Assembly (NCBI RefSeq): GCF_000974485.1
Contig: NZ_BBOM01000005.1
Location: 790,289 to 854,288 of the forward strand
DNA: 64,000 nt
Reading direction: 5' to 3'
Source of the DNA: Streptomyces sp. NBRC 109706
GTDB taxonomy: Bacteria > Actinomycetota > Actinomycetes > Streptomycetales > Streptomycetaceae
Part shown: piece by piece, positions 33,501-40,457 of the stretch
Position numbering within the stretch: the stretch's first letter is position 1
Layout: each line of letters opens with the position of its first letter
Program-made: the position numbers and the translations under genes
The notes under the pieces: model-generated
Seen by the model: the letters and a program-made list of their open reading frames with translations, nothing else
Databases searched by the model: none
Told to the model about the DNA's origin: nothing

Positions 33501-35282
33501 CTGGGTGAGGACGCCGATCATCCCCGGCACCTCGCGCAGCCGGTAGGCGCCGTCCAGGACGACCAGGATGTCCGGCTCCCCCGGGGCGACGGCCGCGTCG
33601 CCCGTGGACTTCCCGGAGACCGCCGCGCGGGACTGGAGGTCCGCGTAGAGCTCGCCGACGCGCTGGCGGGTGGACGCCGGGTCGCGGCCCAGCGCGACGA
33701 GCGGCGTCGTCGCGGCGCCGGCGCGGGCGGGGCGCAGATGCTGGAGCCAGCGCACCCAGGCCCAGTCGGCAAGGTGCTCCTCGTCGGTGAGCACGACGAT
33801 CCGCAGGTCGCGGGGGCTGTGCAGGACGGCGGACTGGATGATGGCCCAACGAGCCACGGCCCGCACGGTGTCGGGGGTGCCGGTGAGGCCGATGACGCCG
33901 AGCATCGGTAGCTCGGCGCCGATGGGCACGTCGGACAGCCGCCAGTGCACCTGCCGGTGGTTGCTCTCCCTGGCCTGGTCGCTGATGCGTTTGAGCGAGG
34001 CGCGGTTCACCACGCCGAGGCGCAGGGTCAGATAGTCCCCGTGGTGGCGGCGCCGTTCCCACAGCTGGTGGCCCGGGCCCCTGACGGTGAGCAGAAGGGA
34101 CGCGGGATCGGGCGAAGCGGTGTTCCGCTGCCGGCGTTCCTCCACCGTCGCGCGGCGCATCTCCCGCTCCAGGGCGGCCCGGCGCAGCCGGAACCTGCGC
34201 AGCTGTTCCGCGTGTTGCTTGCGGTTGCCCCGGCGCCCCATCAACCAGTTGCCCACCGCCATCAGCGGGGTGAACAGGATGAGGATCAGGAAGTAGAAGG
34301 AGCGGAAGAGCGCCACCATGGCGAAGCCCATGACCATGGGGGAGATCATCAGCATGAACGGGAACGGCCGTGGCCCCGGCGGCGGTGGGGGTGCCGGCAG
34401 GTTGAGGTTCTCGGCGTCCAGGTGCGGCAGGATGCGCGGCGGACGGCTGTACTCGATGGTGAGCCCGTCTGCGGCGGGTCGGACGGCGGCATCGGGCTCG
34501 AACCTGGGCGCCAGCCGCAGCAGATGGTCACCGAGGGCGAGGTCGGCGAAGGCGGGCCAGTCGTGGGAGCCGTCGTCCGGCGGCGGGCGGTACCCGGGGG
34601 GCGGCAGCGGCGGCTCCAGGGGCAGCCCGTCGGGGCCCGCCGGCGGAGGTTCGGCGCTGTGGCCGCCGGGCCCGCCGTCCCTCGGCCCCGCTGGCTCCTC
34701 GTCGGTGAGCGGCGTACCGGTCTCCGGGTCCACGGGCGGCGGCGGGGTGAGGCTGCGCAGGCCGCACCGGAGCGGGTCGGCGTCCGCCGGGAGCCGGAAC
34801 CGCACCGAGCCGTCCGTGTGCACGATGATCCACGTGCCGGACTCAGGGGTGCCGGGGTCCTCCTCCCCCTCCTCCAAGTCCGCCACGGGGCCCGGCGCTT
34901 CGCCGTCGGGTGAGGGGAGGCGGAGCGAGCAGCGACGGTCGGTGCCCACCTCGTGGCTGCCGGGGCCGAGTAGCCACACCTGCCCGGCTCCCGGGCCCGA
35001 GACATGCCGCAGCTCCAGCAACACCGGGTCGGAGCCCGGGGGTTGCCAGGCCCGTGCGGCGTCGGGGCCGGGCGGCGCCGGGCCGTCCAGGCCGAGCACC
35101 ATGCCGTCGCGGACGCCGCCGGCGCCCAGCGGCGTCCCGGAGTCCAGCGCCTCCTCACCGAGGTAGAGACGGGGTGTGCCCAGCGCGGCGGCGAGTTCGC
35201 CGACGGTGGTGTCGCCCGGCAGGTCCAGCAGATGGTCCGTGCGCCGCCCCTGGGAGTCGGCGGTGGTCACGGTGAGCTTCAC
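30555..35282 (-). CDS. Type VII secretion FtsK/SpoIIIE ATPase, EssC/EccC-like
   Basis: 1,575 residues, a complete secretion motor. Residues 1-90 are ubiquitin-like (LPGDTTVGELAAALG). About 100-190 is FHA-like (VGTDRRCSLRLPS), then a Pro-rich linker. Two transmembrane helices lie near 305-350 (FMLMISPMVMGFAMVALF and FYFLILILFTPLMAVG). ATPase 1 has an intact Walker A GGTTGSGKSE near 727 and Walker B LLLIIDEF. ATPase 2 (GAPRSGRTQ near 1099, LLLLIDGWD) and ATPase 3 (GPPHSGRST near 1396, VVVVDDAE) have Lys replaced by Arg in the P-loop, as is frequent in EccC domains 2-3. The FHA N-terminus resembles Firmicutes EssC more than mycobacterial EccC. It should recognise the ESX-like proteins encoded next door. 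Confidence 0.93.
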   Translation of the reverse strand: MKLTVTTADSQGRRTDHLLDLPGDTTVGELAAALGTPRLYLGEEALDSGTPLGAGGVRDGMVLGLDGPAPPGPDAARAWQPPGSDPVLLELRHVSGPGAGQVWLLGPGSHEVGTDRRCSLRLPSPDGEAPGPVADLEEGEEDPGTPESGTWIIVHTDGSVRFRLPADADPLRCGLRSLTPPPPVDPETGTPLTDEEPAGPRDGGPGGHSAEPPPAGPDGLPLEPPLPPPGYRPPPDDGSHDWPAFADLALGDHLLRLAPRFEPDAAVRPAADGLTIEYSRPPRILPHLDAENLNLPAPPPPPGPRPFPFMLMISPMVMGFAMVALFRSFYFLILILFTPLMAVGNWLMGRRGNRKQHAEQLRRFRLRRAALEREMRRATVEERRQRNTASPDPASLLLTVRGPGHQLWERRRHHGDYLTLRLGVVNRASLKRISDQARESNHRQVHWRLSDVPIGAELPMLGVIGLTGTPDTVRAVARWAIIQSAVLHSPRDLRIVVLTDEEHLADWAWVRWLQHLRPARAGAATTPLVALGRDPASTRQRVGELYADLQSRAAVSGKSTGDAAVAPGEPDILVVLDGAYRLREVPGMIGVLTQGPPLRIYSICLDERESLLPEECTSVVTAKGNQLTMRVSGAPAVSGIRADQVTPEWCEGTARALAPLRDVTVEVEAGIPAEVRLLPLLGQEPPDPAALVRAWQRQPASTAFPVGAGHDGTAQLDLVADGPHALIGGTTGSGKSELLQTMIASLAAVNRPDELTFVLIDYKGGSAFRECAELPHTLGMITDLDGHLVERALASLDAELRRREQLLADVEVKDHKEYRAKRAREPELPALPRLLLIIDEFATLVREQVEFVPGLVSLAQRGRSLGLHLVLATQRPAGAVSNEIRANTNLRVALRVTDRMESTDIINAPTAAAISPATPGRALVRRGDGPPMPFQTAWVGAERPDENPDAPGARTVPRTVRGVELSPERLGHPLPAARVIHEGGDPIADAANPEEPDEPAEPAEGEGDEKDGAPVDPATDLSVLVATVRAATEALEDFETQPRPWLPPLPEELPLTGPEQDPHPGAAALPPVPYILFDVPSRQEQRLGHIEFGTFGHLYVIGAPRSGRTQTLRTIAGSAALHLTTDQLHVYGIDAAGGGLAPLEALPHCGAVVPRHDGERLERLVRRLVTELTDRQQVIARQGVTSLPEARARLPREERPPHLLLLIDGWDALVTQWEKQDGGRLTEELLRLLREGATAGVHVIATSERMLLGGRPGQHNDRRLLLRQSDRMDYAIVGVNRRAVPEQVPAGRGWATPGAVEGHILTLPLSALAKGGDQADVVRAIGRQATIRDGGVADELRPFSVAALPEAIGFQEAADQIDEAARRPLWALLGVGGDTGGALGHDFATGSGSFLVVGPPHSGRSTTLAAMCVSLVTGGTSLVVLTPRESPLRRLAAHGLARVIDEVDPDPEALEAALAALAGRPTVVVVDDAELLVNTRVDGPLRKVASAGRDRGLGLLLAGPADGMSSLGWIGIARRGRRGLLLAPKALNEGELIGARLTPDHLRPAAVPGRAWTADPAGRLLAVQVPLTVLQ

Positions 35283-35324
35283 GAGCAGTCCAACGGGTGT
35301 CAGGGACGGGGGGATGCGCGGCGG

Positions 35325-36569
35325 TCAGGGGCGCCCTGGGCTGAGGGAAGGCACGGGCGCCTCCCCCTCGTCGACGTCGGCCCTCGGCGCGCTCACGGGC
35401 TCCGGCTCGTCCTCGCGCTCGGGGGAAGGCGGTCCAGGGACGAGGGCGACGGGCGGGGCGGCGGGCCGCCGCACGGCGTCCTCGCCGGGCAGTTCCCCGT
35501 CCAGCTCGGCGTCGAGTTCGTCGTCCAGCTCGGCGAAGACGCGGGCGGTGCTGGAGGCGTCGCCACCGAGATCGGGCGGCAGCACGGGCGGGATCAGCGG
35601 CAGCACCCGGGCGATGGCGCGGCTGAGCGCGTTGCCCTCGGCCACCAGGGGCGTCCCGACCAGCTGGATCTGCCCCGTCCGGTCATTCAGCAGGGTGCGC
35701 GTGTAGCCGCGGCCCTCCCCCAGCAGCAGCAGTCGCAGCCCGGGGAACTCCGCGGGCGGCGCGACCAGTTCGGGGGGCATCGGGGCCGGCAGCTCGGCGC
35801 CGACCAGGAACGGGGCGAGCCCGGAGCGGGGCCCGAGCCGGGCGGCGGCGCGGTAGGCGGTGCGGATCGGCGGCCCCTCGAACGCCCGGTGCACCCCCTC
35901 GGCCACCACCACCGTGTCCTTCGGCAGCCGCACGTCCAACTGCGCCGCGACAGCCTGGTGCAGGGCGGTGGCGGCGCGCCGCTCCCCGTCGACGCAGACC
36001 ATCGGCGGCCCGACGGCCAGGTCGAGGAACGCGCACCAGCCGCCCACCTCGCCGACCGCGACCAGCACCGGATACTCCTGGTCGGGCACCGGCACCACCG
36101 GCGGCAGATCGGCGCGTTCCGCGCTCCAGTGGTCGGTCTCGTCGTCGTCGGCGACCCACCAGGGGTCGGCCCCGGGAGGCGGTATCCGCCGGCCGGCGAG
36201 GAGGACGGTCACGGTGTGGCCGGCGACCAGCACCGCGTACGGCCGGGCGCCCTCGGGGCCCGCGGCCTGCCGGGCGGCGGCCAGGGCCCGTTCGGCGTCG
36301 CGCCAGGTCGCGGGGGCGCGCAGCCCGTGGACCAGCACCCGCAGCGAGCGCCGGTACCGCAGCCAGGACCGCACCGGCGCGGCGAAGGCGTGCGCGGTGA
36401 TGGCGCACTCGCGGCGCACACGGTCCCTGGCCGCCTTCCAGCCGCCCATCCGCATGGCCACGGCGCGGATGATCAGGAAGATCACCAACAGCACCGCGAC
36501 GATGCCGAGGATCCGGAAGATGGTCTCCCGGTGCCGGCTCAGGAACTCCAGTGGATCGGCTGACCTCAT
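35325..36569 (-). CDS. Single-pass membrane protein of the secretion operon
   Basis: 414 residues. One N-terminal transmembrane helix (IFRILGIVAVLLVIFLIIRAVAM), a basic juxtamembrane part, and a soluble domain with two alternating strand-helix lobes (YAVLVAGHTVTVLLAGRRIP and LVGTPLVAEGNALSRAIARVLP). A Glu/Pro-rich tail follows. It lies between the sigma factor (ATGA overlap at 36566-36569) and the EccC-like gene (42 bp). It could replace EccE or EccB or be an anti-sigma-like partner, but it has none of the motifs I would need to name it. Confidence 0.75.
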   Translation of the reverse strand: MRSADPLEFLSRHRETIFRILGIVAVLLVIFLIIRAVAMRMGGWKAARDRVRRECAITAHAFAAPVRSWLRYRRSLRVLVHGLRAPATWRDAERALAAARQAAGPEGARPYAVLVAGHTVTVLLAGRRIPPPGADPWWVADDDETDHWSAERADLPPVVPVPDQEYPVLVAVGEVGGWCAFLDLAVGPPMVCVDGERRAATALHQAVAAQLDVRLPKDTVVVAEGVHRAFEGPPIRTAYRAAARLGPRSGLAPFLVGAELPAPMPPELVAPPAEFPGLRLLLLGEGRGYTRTLLNDRTGQIQLVGTPLVAEGNALSRAIARVLPLIPPVLPPDLGGDASSTARVFAELDDELDAELDGELPGEDAVRRPAAPPVALVPGPPSPEREDEPEPVSAPRADVDEGEAPVPSLSPGRP

Positions 36570-37171
36570 GCTGCCGGGAACTCCCTTCGCAGGGCGGACA
36601 GGGCGTAGTGCGCCCTGGATTTGACGGTCCCCCGGGGTATCCCCAGGAGGCGTGCGGTGTCGGCGCGGGAGTGGTCGCACAGGTGGACGTGGACCAGCAC
36701 GTCGCGGTGGAGCGGGCTGAGGCCGGCCAACGCCCGGGTGACCGCCACCCGGTTGACGACGGCCTCGGCCACGTCGACGCCCTCGTCGGCCTGTCCGAGC
36801 AGACCGGTGGGCATGATGCCGGCCGGAACGCTCCGCTCGCGGCGGTGGGCGTCGAAGGCGAGGTTGCGGGCGACGACATGCAGCCAGGCGGCGAGCCGGT
36901 CGTCGTTCCGGGAGGGTTCCGGCTTGCCGGCGAACTCCCCGCTGAACTCCTCGGCGGCCAGCCAGGCGCGCAGCATCGTCTCCTGGACGATGTCCTCGGC
37001 GCGGTGCGGATCGCCGGCCGTCAGACGTCTGACGTACCGGAGCAGCCGGTCGCGGTACCGCTCGGCCGCCGGGAGTCTCGGGTGGGCACGGGCCACCGGC
37101 CGGCCGACCGGCGCCGGTGGCAGGGCGGCCGGCCGGGGAAGAGGGTGGTGAGGCGATTGGGCGTGGGACAT
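36566..37171 (-). CDS. ECF-type RNA polymerase sigma factor
   Basis: 201 residues from ATG 37171, which has GGAG 8 bp upstream. Region 2 is RDRLLRYVRRLTAGDPHRAEDIVQETMLRAWLA. Region 4 is LSPLHRDVLVHVHLCDHSRADTARLLGIPRGTVKSRAHYALSALR. An unusual, Pro-rich 35-residue N-terminal lead precedes region 2. It heads the operon with the membrane protein and EccC-like ATPase, so it probably activates its own operon and perhaps the giant-protein genes. No typical zinc-binding anti-sigma gene is next to it. Confidence 0.9.
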   Translation of the reverse strand: MSHAQSPHHPLPRPAALPPAPVGRPVARAHPRLPAAERYRDRLLRYVRRLTAGDPHRAEDIVQETMLRAWLAAEEFSGEFAGKPEPSRNDDRLAAWLHVVARNLAFDAHRRERSVPAGIMPTGLLGQADEGVDVAEAVVNRVAVTRALAGLSPLHRDVLVHVHLCDHSRADTARLLGIPRGTVKSRAHYALSALRREFPAA

Positions 37172-37593
37172 CGCTGCTGCTCCAACGGCGCACTGGAAGG
37201 GGCTTCTGAGGCTATGTCGCGTCGAACCCGCCGAAGTTTCCGTTGAGTTGCGGAAGTTCATTTATAGAAGAGTTGGGGCTGAACTGAGCTCAAGAGAACC
37301 TCTGAATTCTCTGGAGCCCCGTCAGTCCACGCAAGTTCGGGCGCGCGACCTCGACATTCGGGCAGCGAGGGCCCGTTGGCTGCCCGTTCGGGCCGGGACG
37401 ATCCACGGCCGGATTCGCCCGGCACTCCCACTCACTCCGGCCGGAGACCGGCTCCGGCATCGCCCGGGACCGCCTTGAGGAGACCTCAGCGCCCGTGCCA
37501 TGCTCGCGAGGTACAGGGCACCCGACTGACCGGGCGGAGGAGCCCGGAGGAGCCACGCAGGCCCTGCACGGCGAGGACCGGCAACAACAGCGG
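37172..37593. promoter_or_regulatory. Upstream region of the sigma-factor operon
   Basis: 422 bp without a recognisable gene. AGTTCA at 37255-37260 and TGAACT at 37280-37285 form an inverted repeat around the only AT-rich patch (TATAAAT on the minus strand at about 37260-37267), a candidate promoter for the sigma-factor operon. The rest resembles noncoding sequence or fragments. Confidence 0.4.
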
Positions 37594-37672
37594 ATGCACG
37601 CGACACCCCGCACCTACTACGACAAGCAACGAACCCGCGGCAAAACCCACACCCAGGCCCTGAGGCACCCCC
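37594..37672 (+). mobile_element. IS110-family transposase C-terminal remnant
   Basis: The frame reads MHATPRTYYDKQRTRGK then THTQALR, matching the conserved C-terminal stretch of IS110 transposases (YYDxxRxxGKxHxxALRxLANR). Only about 25 residues survive; frame and homology are lost before and after. No terminal repeats are visible, so the element is dead. Confidence 0.5.
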
Positions 37673-37699
37673 CAGCTGGTCGCCGAGACGGAGAAGGCC

Positions 37700-37894
37700 G
37701 TGCGGCGGCACGGCATCACGTTGACCGACATCGGGGTGGAATCCCGCTACCGGGACACGTGGTCGGACCACAACGACTCGGTCATGGTCGAGCTGGGCGC
37801 GTGCCGGGGCAACGAGTTGAAGAAGCTCATCAGGCTTCTCAACCAGGCCCCCTTCACGGAAGCGCAGCCCGAGGAGAGTTCCCCGGCCGGTTGA
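37700..37894 (+). CDS. Small hypothetical protein or gene fragment
   Basis: 64 residues from a GTG start: RRHGITLTDIGVESRYRD and MVELGACRGNELKKLIRLLNQ. Amino-acid use is plausible for a real protein (a Lys/Asn-containing amphipathic helix), and open frame extends about 10 codons upstream of the GTG. No family recognised and no clear ribosome binding site. It may be the end of a gene broken by the adjacent IS110 remnant. Confidence 0.4.
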   Translation: MRRHGITLTDIGVESRYRDTWSDHNDSVMVELGACRGNELKKLIRLLNQAPFTEAQPEESSPAG

Positions 37895-37950
37895 GCCGGG
37901 CACCACATGGGCCCGCCGTGTCGGGGGCCCCGCGCGGGCCGGCGCGGTGG

Positions 37951-37989
37951 GCCGCCGCCGAGCCGCCGAGGCGGCGCAGCCGGCGGCGG
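37951..37989. terminator. Nested GC hairpin after the GntR gene
   Basis: CCGCCGCCG at 37952-37960 pairs with CGGCGGCGG at 37981-37989, enclosing GCCGCC-ga-GGCGGC at 37962-37975. It is directly adjacent to the stop of the leftward gntR-type gene. Confidence 0.6.
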
Positions 37990-38709
37990 TCAGCCGAGGA
38001 GCATCGAGAGTCTGATCTCGCGGGCGTTGCGCATGTGTTCCTTGGCGCTTTTCTCCGCCTCCGCCGGGTCGCCGATCTTGATGGCCTTGATGATGGCGAT
38101 GTGCTCGTCGAGGGCTCGCTGTGCGCGGCCGGGCGCCGAGAAGCTGGTGGGTTGGAGGCGGCGGACGGCCTGTTCCACCTGGAAGAGGAAACGGTCGAGA
38201 TAGAGGTTTCCGCACGATTCCCTGATGCGCCCGTGGAACTTCAGGTTGAGTGCGGCGATTCTCTTCGCGGCGTCCGGGGCCACCTGTTCCGACTGGTTCA
38301 CCAGAGCGGTCATCTGCTCCTGCAGTGATTCCAGATCGGCGATCAGCCCCGGCTGTTGGTGAATGGTGGCCAGCCGGGTGGCCATTCCCTCCAGGTTCTC
38401 CCTGACCACATAGAGGGCCAGGATGTCCTCCAGCTTCATCGGCGCGACGACCGTGCCGTGGTGGGCGACCTTGACGGCCAACCCCTCGTCGGCCACCCGG
38501 CGCAGCGCCTCGCGGACGGGGGTGCGGCTGACCTCCAGGACCGCGGCGACCTCGTCCTCCCGCAGCCATGTCGACGGCGCGAGCGCGCCGTCGAGAATGG
38601 CCTCGCGCAGCGCCTCGGAGACGGCTTCGGTGGTACGCCCCCGTTGGGGGCGGCCGACGGCGTATCTCCGAAGCACCTCCAGTGCGGACGAGTCGGGCTG
38701 GTCGCTCAT
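37990..38709 (-). CDS. GntR-family (FCD domain) transcriptional regulator
   Basis: 239 residues. N-terminal winged helix-turn-helix: EAVSEALREAILDGALAPSTWLREDEVAAVLEVSRTPVREALRRVADEGL. C-terminal FCD ligand-binding domain with metal/ligand residues in the usual places (LYVVRENLEGMATRLA, NLKFHGRIRESCGN, and EHIAIIKAIKIGD). FCD regulators typically sense carboxylic acids. Related palindromic sites occur upstream of this gene and of three other transcription units of the island, so autoregulation and control of the catabolic genes is inferred. Confidence 0.92.
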   Translation of the reverse strand: MSDQPDSSALEVLRRYAVGRPQRGRTTEAVSEALREAILDGALAPSTWLREDEVAAVLEVSRTPVREALRRVADEGLAVKVAHHGTVVAPMKLEDILALYVVRENLEGMATRLATIHQQPGLIADLESLQEQMTALVNQSEQVAPDAAKRIAALNLKFHGRIRESCGNLYLDRFLFQVEQAVRRLQPTSFSAPGRAQRALDEHIAIIKAIKIGDPAEAEKSAKEHMRNAREIRLSMLLG

Positions 38710-38791
38710 CTGAACTCCTTCGCGGACACGACCGCCATGAGGCCCTCCACGTTTCCCCTGCGGCTTCGCAACCGCGACGCCGGCCGGACAC

Positions 38792-38812
38792 CTGTATGCG
38801 AAGTGTATCCAA
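38792..38812. promoter_or_regulatory. Candidate GntR operator, site 1
   Basis: Starts CTGTATGCGAAGTG and ends TATCCAA; 17 of its 21 bases match the site at 43375-43395, including the whole block ATGCGAAGT. It is 83 bp upstream of the regulator start. Confidence 0.6.
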
Positions 38813-38835
38813 AGAATCGAGGGCGGGCGCGCCCC

Positions 38836-40350
38836 CTACGACCCGGCGGCAGCGTAACCCGCGCTGCGGCCGAAAACGGAACCGAGGGTCAGCCCCGAGC
38901 CCCCCGGATAGTTGCCCCAGAACACCCCGCCCACCAGCTCCCCGGCGGCGAACAGTCCGGGGATCGGCACCGCTTCCTCGGTGAGCACCCGCGCCGATTC
39001 GGGGTCGATCCGCAGACCGCCGAAGGTGAAGGTGATTCCGCAGCGTACGGGATAACCGTAGAACGGGGGGCTGTTGAGTTCGAGCGCCCAATGCGATTTT
39101 GGCGGAATGACGTCCGCCCGGCGTTCGTCCTTGACCGAGGGGTCGAACGGGCGCGAGGTGTCGATCGCCTCGTTGAAACGTTCCGTCTCCGCGCGCAGCC
39201 CCTCCGGGTCGACGCCCATGGCCGTGGCCAGTTCCTCCAGGCTGTCGGCGACGAACTCGGTGATGGGGCTGCTGTCGTACTCCAGGGTGCGCAGCAGCGG
39301 CCGGCTCTTGGCGTCGAATATCTGGAAGGCGATATGTCCCGGCTGCTCCAGCACCTCGCGCCCGTACTTCGCATAGGTGTAGTTGCGGAAGTCGGCCCCC
39401 TCGTCGATGAACCGGCGGCCCGCCGCGTTCACCACGATGCCGACCGGATAGCTCTGCCTGGTCAGCTGGTTGGTCAACGAACGCTCGCCGCCGTCCGACG
39501 CGGCGCCGGCGTCCCACTGCACGCTGTGGCAGGTGGACCAGTCGCCGTAGGGGGCCGCGCCGGCGGCCAGCGCGAGGTCCAGGATCTCGCCGGTGCTCGC
39601 GGGGTTGCCGCGCAGCAGCGCGTGCGACCACTTCTCCCCCAGGTAGCGGACGCGGCGTTCCACGCTGGCCTGGAAGCCGCCGGCGGCGAGGACGACGGAG
39701 CGGGCGCGCAGCCGCCGCTCGGCTCCGGCCGCGTCGGTGTACACCACGCCCGTGACGGCGTCGCCGTCGCGGAGCAGGTCGACGACCTTCGCCTGGTACT
39801 CGATGGTGACGCCAGACGCGACGGCGGCGCCGGTGTGTTGGGCGATCAGCCCCTTGCCGCCGTCAACGGTGCCCACGTTGAGCCCGCCGAAGAAGACCCA
39901 CCGGTCGTCGCGGAGATAGGTCTGCCGGTCGTAGAGCAGCTGCCAGCGGATCCCGTGCCCGGCGAGCCAGCCGAGGATGTCCCTACTCCCGTCGACCAGG
40001 GCCGCGCTCAGCTCGGGATCGTTGCGTCCGTCGGTGAGCCGGGCGAGGTCGCGGTGGAACTCGTCGGTCGTATAGGGGGGCAGCACGGTGCGGGGCGCCC
40101 GGGCTCGGCTCTCCTCGTCGACCAGGGGCAGCAGATCGTCGAGGCCGCCGTGCGGCACCCGGAAGGCGCCGGCGGTGTAGTAGGAGTTCCCGCCGGCCGT
40201 CTCGGCGGCGGCCTTCTCCAGGACGGTGACGGAGGCGCCCCGCTCCCGCGCGGCATGGGCGGCGCAGAGGCCCGCGTTCCCGGCGCCGACCACGATCACG
40301 TCGACGTCCACGTCAACACCGGGCCCGCTGTGGCCCGTTGACTCCTTCAT
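38836..40350 (-). CDS. FAD-dependent dehydrogenase, tricarballylate dehydrogenase (TcuA)-like
   Basis: 504 residues, FAD_binding_2/fumarate-reductase flavoprotein fold. The dinucleotide motif is VIVVGAGNAGLCAAHAA (residues 18-34), the flavin-contact segment is GGNSYYTAGAFRV, and C-terminal FTFGGLRIDPESARVL, then GLFAAGELVGGVFWGNYPGGSGLTLGSVFGRSAG, are typical of the TcuA/3-ketosteroid-dehydrogenase group. The known relative oxidises tricarballylate to cis-aconitate; here the substrate is unproved. It stands in the same orientation as the Ldh and thiamine-diphosphate genes but has its own operator-like site upstream. Confidence 0.85.
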   Translation of the reverse strand: MKESTGHSGPGVDVDVDVIVVGAGNAGLCAAHAARERGASVTVLEKAAAETAGGNSYYTAGAFRVPHGGLDDLLPLVDEESRARAPRTVLPPYTTDEFHRDLARLTDGRNDPELSAALVDGSRDILGWLAGHGIRWQLLYDRQTYLRDDRWVFFGGLNVGTVDGGKGLIAQHTGAAVASGVTIEYQAKVVDLLRDGDAVTGVVYTDAAGAERRLRARSVVLAAGGFQASVERRVRYLGEKWSHALLRGNPASTGEILDLALAAGAAPYGDWSTCHSVQWDAGAASDGGERSLTNQLTRQSYPVGIVVNAAGRRFIDEGADFRNYTYAKYGREVLEQPGHIAFQIFDAKSRPLLRTLEYDSSPITEFVADSLEELATAMGVDPEGLRAETERFNEAIDTSRPFDPSVKDERRADVIPPKSHWALELNSPPFYGYPVRCGITFTFGGLRIDPESARVLTEEAVPIPGLFAAGELVGGVFWGNYPGGSGLTLGSVFGRSAGYAAAGS

Positions 40351-40392
40351 GTGTTCCTTGCCCTTCTTCGTGGGTTGGTCCCGGTCATTCGA

Positions 40393-40410
40393 GATCCAAA
40401 GTGCATACAG
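40393..40410. promoter_or_regulatory. Candidate GntR operator, site 2
   Basis: On the minus strand it begins CTGTATGC, identical to the first half of site 1, and ends GGATC where site 1 has TATCC; the right half is less well conserved. It lies 43 bp upstream of the TcuA-like gene. Confidence 0.45.
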
Positions 40411-40457
40411 GCAACGTGCCGCCGCTTCCCGGCGGTCGTGCGTCTGGTGACGGAGCG

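Noticed and set aside
30648..33911. 1,087-codon plus-strand frame opposite the EccC-like gene
   Set aside because: Antisense shadow; the minus frame contains three P-loops and two transmembrane helices.
37322..39631. 769-codon minus-strand frame across the GntR and TcuA-like genes
   Set aside because: It runs through two well-supported genes in another frame and is Arg/Gly-rich without any domain.
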